Below are positions 13,694 to 16,023 of a stretch of DNA of 16,023 bases, in pieces. The DNA is from Patescibacteria group bacterium. Its GTDB lineage: Bacteria; Patescibacteriota; Minisyncoccia; JAHISW01; Tagabacteraceae. The notes under the pieces are model-generated. The model searched no databases. It had not been told where the DNA came from and was given only the letters and a program-made list of their open reading frames with translations. Numbering within the stretch: position 1 is the stretch's first letter; each line of letters opens with the position of its first letter. Both the position numbers and the translations under genes were made by a program. The stretch spans positions 1-16,023 of the forward strand of contig JAHISW010000038.1 of assembly GCA_018817995.1 (NCBI GenBank), written 5' to 3'.

Positions 13694-13702
13694 TTATCCA
13701 CA
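13694..13702 (+). other. Single consensus DnaA-box-like site
   Basis: TTATCCACA at 13694-13702 matches the DnaA box exactly. No cluster of further boxes or origin genes is near. A 9-bp inverted repeat, GGACAAAAA (13684-13692) and TTTTTGTCC (13721-13729), brackets it. This could be a chance match or a minor DnaA binding site. Confidence 0.35.
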
Positions 13703-13777
13703 GGTAGGCACTTGCGTTAATTTTTGTCCGATATAAAATAAGATCAGGTTCGGACATTGAGTAAATATAATACAAAG

Positions 13778-13920
13778 GAAAAGTTCTCGCCCAGTCCCCT
13801 TTTGTGGGAATGAAGTTACAAAAGAGTTCGTTTTTCGTTCTATTATATTTGGTTCAAAAGAACCTTAACAATTTGAAGAAAAGAAGCAAAAACCCCGGGT
13901 ATAAATCCCCGGGGTAAATT
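13778..13920 (+). ncRNA. Candidate small RNA
   Basis: TATAAT at 13766-13771 predicts a start near 13778. The following sequence can form three hairpins: TCCC/GGGA (13795-13809), GGTTC-AAAA-GAACC (13851-13864) and ACCCCGGG/CCCGGGGT (13892-13915), the last followed by AAATTTTTG. No coding frame is convincing. The last hairpin is better explained as the terminator of the minus-strand gene to the right, and no -35 is clear, so this is tentative. Confidence 0.22.
13887..13915 (-). terminator. Intrinsic terminator of the Trp-rich hypothetical gene
   Basis: On the minus strand the stem ACCCCGGG (arms 13908-13915 and 13892-13899, 8-nt loop) is followed by TTTTTGC. It lies 17 nt past the stop of the gene ending at 13933. 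Confidence 0.82.
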
Positions 13921-13932
13921 TTTGTTATAAAA

Positions 13933-14250
13933 TTAGTCCAATTTTCTTATATTAAACATAGCGGCTAAAATTTTCCATTTTTCAACGATCCTTGCTTTAC
14001 TTTTGCAAACAGCGTCGTATCTCTTTTCCAATTCCCTTTTGCCAAAAACTTTAACTGGTTTCCAGCCGTAATTAACTTCATTGTCACTATGAGTCCAGGC
14101 GCCAAAACGAGAGCACCACTCTTCCAAAGCTGATTCGATTCCCTCTTTAGACCAATCGTTTGGAATCTTAAATATAGCCTTGTTGTCAGTCCCCCTGTTG
14201 CTCTTTATCCAAAATAAAACATGTCTAGGATTTTTTCTCTTTCTTCCCAT
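13933..14250 (-). CDS. Trp-rich small protein, unknown function
   Basis: I recognise no family. The 105-aa product starts basic (MGRKRKNPRH) and is rich in aromatic residues, with six tryptophans. The central region EEWCSRFGAWTHSDNEVNYG is striking and may form a compact beta fold. No signal peptide or membrane segment is seen. Expression signals are unusually clear: TTGATT, 17-bp spacer, TATAAA upstream; a Shine-Dalgarno GGAGGT six nt before ATG 14250; and a hairpin terminator just after the stop. It is therefore an isolated transcription unit. The RNA-binding look of the basic N-terminus is only an impression. Confidence that the gene is real is high; its function is unknown. Confidence 0.85.
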   Translation of the reverse strand: MGRKRKNPRHVLFWIKSNRGTDNKAIFKIPNDWSKEGIESALEEWCSRFGAWTHSDNEVNYGWKPVKVFGKRELEKRYDAVCKSKARIVEKWKILAAMFNIRKLD

Positions 14251-14254
14251 TTCA

Positions 14255-14262
14255 ACACCTCC
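14255..14262 (-). promoter_or_regulatory. Strong Shine-Dalgarno that fixes the start at 14250
   Basis: GGGGAGGTG reads towards the ATG on the minus strand with six nt between GGAGGT and the start codon. It is one of only two clear Shine-Dalgarno sites in the window and contrasts with the genes that lack any. Confidence 0.8.
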
Positions 14263-14276
14263 CCTTCTCTTTTGAA

Positions 14277-14305
14277 TTTATAGCAATTTTACACTCAAAA
14301 ATCAA
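14277..14305 (-). promoter_or_regulatory. Promoter of the Trp-rich hypothetical gene
   Basis: TTGATT (14305-14300) and TATAAA (14282-14277) are separated by the ideal 17 bp. The predicted start near 14270 gives a 5' leader of about 20 nt that carries the Shine-Dalgarno. Confidence 0.7.
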
Positions 14306-14309
14306 ATTG

Positions 14310-14425
14310 TGCGCTCAAACTTGTATTCTGTACGAAGTAGTAGACGACGTTAGAACCTGTTTTCAGGCATTGCTTGGACGAAGTTTTGCGTTGGGTGCCT
14401 CCGGGGTACGTTCATAATGTTCATT
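14310..14425. other. GC-richer non-coding patch
   Basis: This stretch is visibly richer in G and C than the genes beside it. It contains ACGAAGT twice (near 14330 and 14379) and a CCTGTTTTCAGG hairpin near 14358-14369. I find no gene. A 24-codon minus-strand frame here (PRRHPTQNFVQAMPENRF) is not convincing alone but looks protein-like. It may be a fragment of a foreign or repeated sequence. Confidence 0.3.
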
Positions 14426-14436
14426 GCTTAAAGTTT

Positions 14437-16023
14437 CTATTTCTTTATTAATCCTGCTTTTTTTAAAATTTCTGGAATTGTATGAGTGCTTTTAATGGGC
14501 TTTTTTAAAGCTTTTTTTGCTTCTTTCTTTGTTAGGAATCCAACAGTGACTTCTCTAGCTAACCTAGTGGTGTCTGGATGAAAATCTAGATTGTCATATA
14601 GTTGTTTTTCGGCCGCATGCGCCAAAAGGCAAGAAGCAGCATTAGATTGAACATTTTGGTAATAATTCCAGTTAATTTTTTTTAAGATTTTTTTGGTATT
14701 TTTAAGGTTTGATTGAATTAAGAATGGGAAATGAACAAGATAAACAGCAGACCTGTTTTTATAGGGTTTCAATTTTCTTAGGGCTGATATCTTAAATTTA
14801 TTCTTTTTTGTGGTTTGTTTTAATGTTGTCCATTCATTAAGTCCTGTGGCAATCACACTCACTCCATGTCCAATAGCTTCAAAATAACGCGCGTGAATAA
14901 TCAACTCTCTGCAAACCCAACAAGGTCTTATTACTCCACGATATTTATATCTTCCTTTTTTATAATCATTTATAAATTCTTGTTTGTTATTTTTTGTATA
15001 CAGATCATTAAGTTTACTAAATCGTTTTAACATTTTTTGTGTTAAATATTTTTTTACAGGAATTATTTTGTAATCTACATCAAGTTTTTTGGCAACACTT
15101 TTTGCTCTTTTGTATATATAAGGATGAAAATAACCAGTATCAAATGTATAAGCGAGTGGAGTAAATCCCATTTGTTTGACTTGATAGAGGGTCGCTGAAC
15201 TGTCTTTCCCCCCTGATAATGCCACCATTATGTCGTATTTTTTCTTGCCACTTCCTACAAATTTTTTAAAGAAATCTAATTCTTTGTCTAGTAATTTTTT
15301 GTCGTAATTTTTTAGATAAATCTCGCATGTGTTACAATATCCTTCTTGATTGAAGCTAATATATGGATTCTGGCTAGTGTTTATGCATTTTTTACACTCT
15401 TGAACCCTTTCTTTGGTTATAGTCTCTATGATTTTATTCACAATGAAAGAAGTACGTTGCTTTGATGTATTTAAAACCAAATCAGCTTCTTTTTCAATCT
15501 TATCGGTTGAATAAATTAACTTTTCTTTGTCTAGTTCTATTTGGGCTTCCTTTTTAGAGTATCTTCTCTTTTTTAAGAATCTTTCCATAACATCTTTTTT
15601 AGAGGCCTTGAGATAAACAATGAAATATCCACGTTTTTTAAAATATTTAGCATTATTAAGCCCCCTGAGGCCTGTAAAAACTAACCCGGAATCGGAAGAT
15701 TTTTTTGCATATATCTTTTCTAAAGCCATAGAAATAAATTCAGGAGAATATTTTTTACTTAGCCGAGAAAATAATTTAACGGCTTCTTTTCTGTCAGCAT
15801 CTTTTTTGTTGCTTTTTTCCCTAAGGATTTTTTTAACACCAGAAATTAAAGAATTTTGATTATCGGGTAATTTTTTATTCTTACAATAATCGAGAACTGG
15901 AAAAATAAAATCCGTAGAAGCTTCGATGATTTTATAAGCCTTAAGTTTTGATGTTAACTTCTTTGCAATTGTTGATTTTCCGGTAGTTGGTTCTCCGAAA
16001 ATTACAATATTTCTATGATTCAT
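14437..16023 (-). CDS. P-loop kinase-like domain fused to WbpG/PseA-like PP-loop amidotransferase
   Basis: Residues 1-200 form a P-loop nucleotide-kinase-like domain: Walker A GEPTTGKST (10-18), a strand ending in GLVFTGLRG (113-121) and an Arg/Lys-rich lid FLKKRRYSKKEA (149-160), like dephospho-CoA-kinase or archaeal kinase-like proteins. Residues 205-528 form a PP-loop (N-type ATP pyrophosphatase) enzyme. A zinc-type cysteine set C210/C213 and C230/C233 is in the N-acetyl sugar amidotransferase arrangement (CKKCINTSQNP, then EGYCNTC). The PP-loop is SGGKDSS (270-276). A CWVC pair (368-371) and a family-like C-terminus with RLAREVTVGFLTKKEA follow. WbpG/PseA enzymes amidate sugars for surface glycans using ATP. 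Start ATG 16023 coincides with the window edge, so a longer N-terminus is possible. The gene is more AT- and Lys/Asn-rich than its neighbours, suggesting transfer. Confidence 0.8.
   Translation of the reverse strand: MNHRNIVIFGEPTTGKSTIAKKLTSKLKAYKIIEASTDFIFPVLDYCKNKKLPDNQNSLISGVKKILREKSNKKDADRKEAVKLFSRLSKKYSPEFISMALEKIYAKKSSDSGLVFTGLRGLNNAKYFKKRGYFIVYLKASKKDVMERFLKKRRYSKKEAQIELDKEKLIYSTDKIEKEADLVLNTSKQRTSFIVNKIIETITKERVQECKKCINTSQNPYISFNQEGYCNTCEIYLKNYDKKLLDKELDFFKKFVGSGKKKYDIMVALSGGKDSSATLYQVKQMGFTPLAYTFDTGYFHPYIYKRAKSVAKKLDVDYKIIPVKKYLTQKMLKRFSKLNDLYTKNNKQEFINDYKKGRYKYRGVIRPCWVCRELIIHARYFEAIGHGVSVIATGLNEWTTLKQTTKKNKFKISALRKLKPYKNRSAVYLVHFPFLIQSNLKNTKKILKKINWNYYQNVQSNAASCLLAHAAEKQLYDNLDFHPDTTRLAREVTVGFLTKKEAKKALKKPIKSTHTIPEILKKAGLIKK

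Noticed and set aside
13694..13702. DnaA box as a replication origin
   Set aside because: Only one consensus box was seen, with no AT-rich unwinding repeats in a recognisable array and no dnaA, dnaN or parAB genes nearby.
13810..13917. 35-aa frame (MKLQKSSFFVLLYLVQKN...) on the plus strand
   Set aside because: Its end is encoded by the terminator hairpin of the opposite gene and there is no properly spaced ribosome binding site.
1..16023. CRISPR array, prophage or transposase
   Set aside because: No regularly spaced repeats of 23-37 bp and no cas, integrase, capsid or transposase genes are visible. The HTH-Fic and toxin-antitoxin genes are the only mobile-type genes.
1..16023. Recoded TGA (as in Gracilibacteria or Absconditabacteria)
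   Set aside because: The kinase ends at a TGA in a classic ATGA overlap and no conserved domain contains an in-frame TGA.

Overview
The window looks like part of a Patescibacteria (Candidate Phyla Radiation, Parcubacteria-like) chromosome. The evidence is indirect: an AT-rich, tightly packed type IV pilus operon with a run of small prepilin-like proteins, RNase Y and HU, a 20-bp CCTGCC/GGCAGG palindrome of a kind I associate with these genomes, and many genes without a Shine-Dalgarno sequence. TGA is used as a stop (an ATGA overlap between histidine kinase and response regulator), so the code appears standard.

Region 1 (1-8097, minus strand) is one co-directional run, read from right to left: a two-TM histidine kinase, a CheY-like single-domain response regulator, the pilus extension ATPase PilB, a helix-turn-helix/Fic protein, the platform protein PilC, three prepilin-like proteins (GspH-, GspI/PilV- and GspJ/PilW-like) and a PilX-like protein cut by the left edge. 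Most genes overlap or are 3-16 nt apart. The exception is the 66 bp between pilB and fic, which holds two perfect 16-bp palindromes and a degenerate third site. This suggests an autoregulated Fic gene inserted into the pilus operon. The run encodes a type IV pilus or competence pseudopilus with its own signalling pair.

Region 2 (8098-10310, plus strand) is an ABC exporter half-transporter divergent from the kinase, followed by a small charged coiled-coil protein, ending in a terminator that works on both strands. Region 3 (10336-10921, minus) is a Phd/YefM antitoxin and MazF/PemK toxin pair. Region 4 (10922-11684) has no confident gene. It holds the palindrome, what looks like a gene remnant on the plus strand, and a possibly frameshifted small gene on the minus strand.

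Region 5 (11685-13676, plus) holds RNase Y and HU, the latter followed by two hairpins. Region 6 (13677-16023) holds a non-coding stretch with a possible small RNA, a stand-alone unknown Trp-rich protein with clear promoter, ribosome binding site and terminator, and a fusion of a P-loop kinase-like domain to a WbpG/PseA-like PP-loop ATPase whose start codon sits exactly at the right edge.

The most interesting signals are a recurring extended -10 element (TGnTAnAAT) only 6-7 nt before ATG at four unrelated genes, implying leaderless mRNAs; the Fic insertion with its operators; and the kinase/PP-loop fusion.
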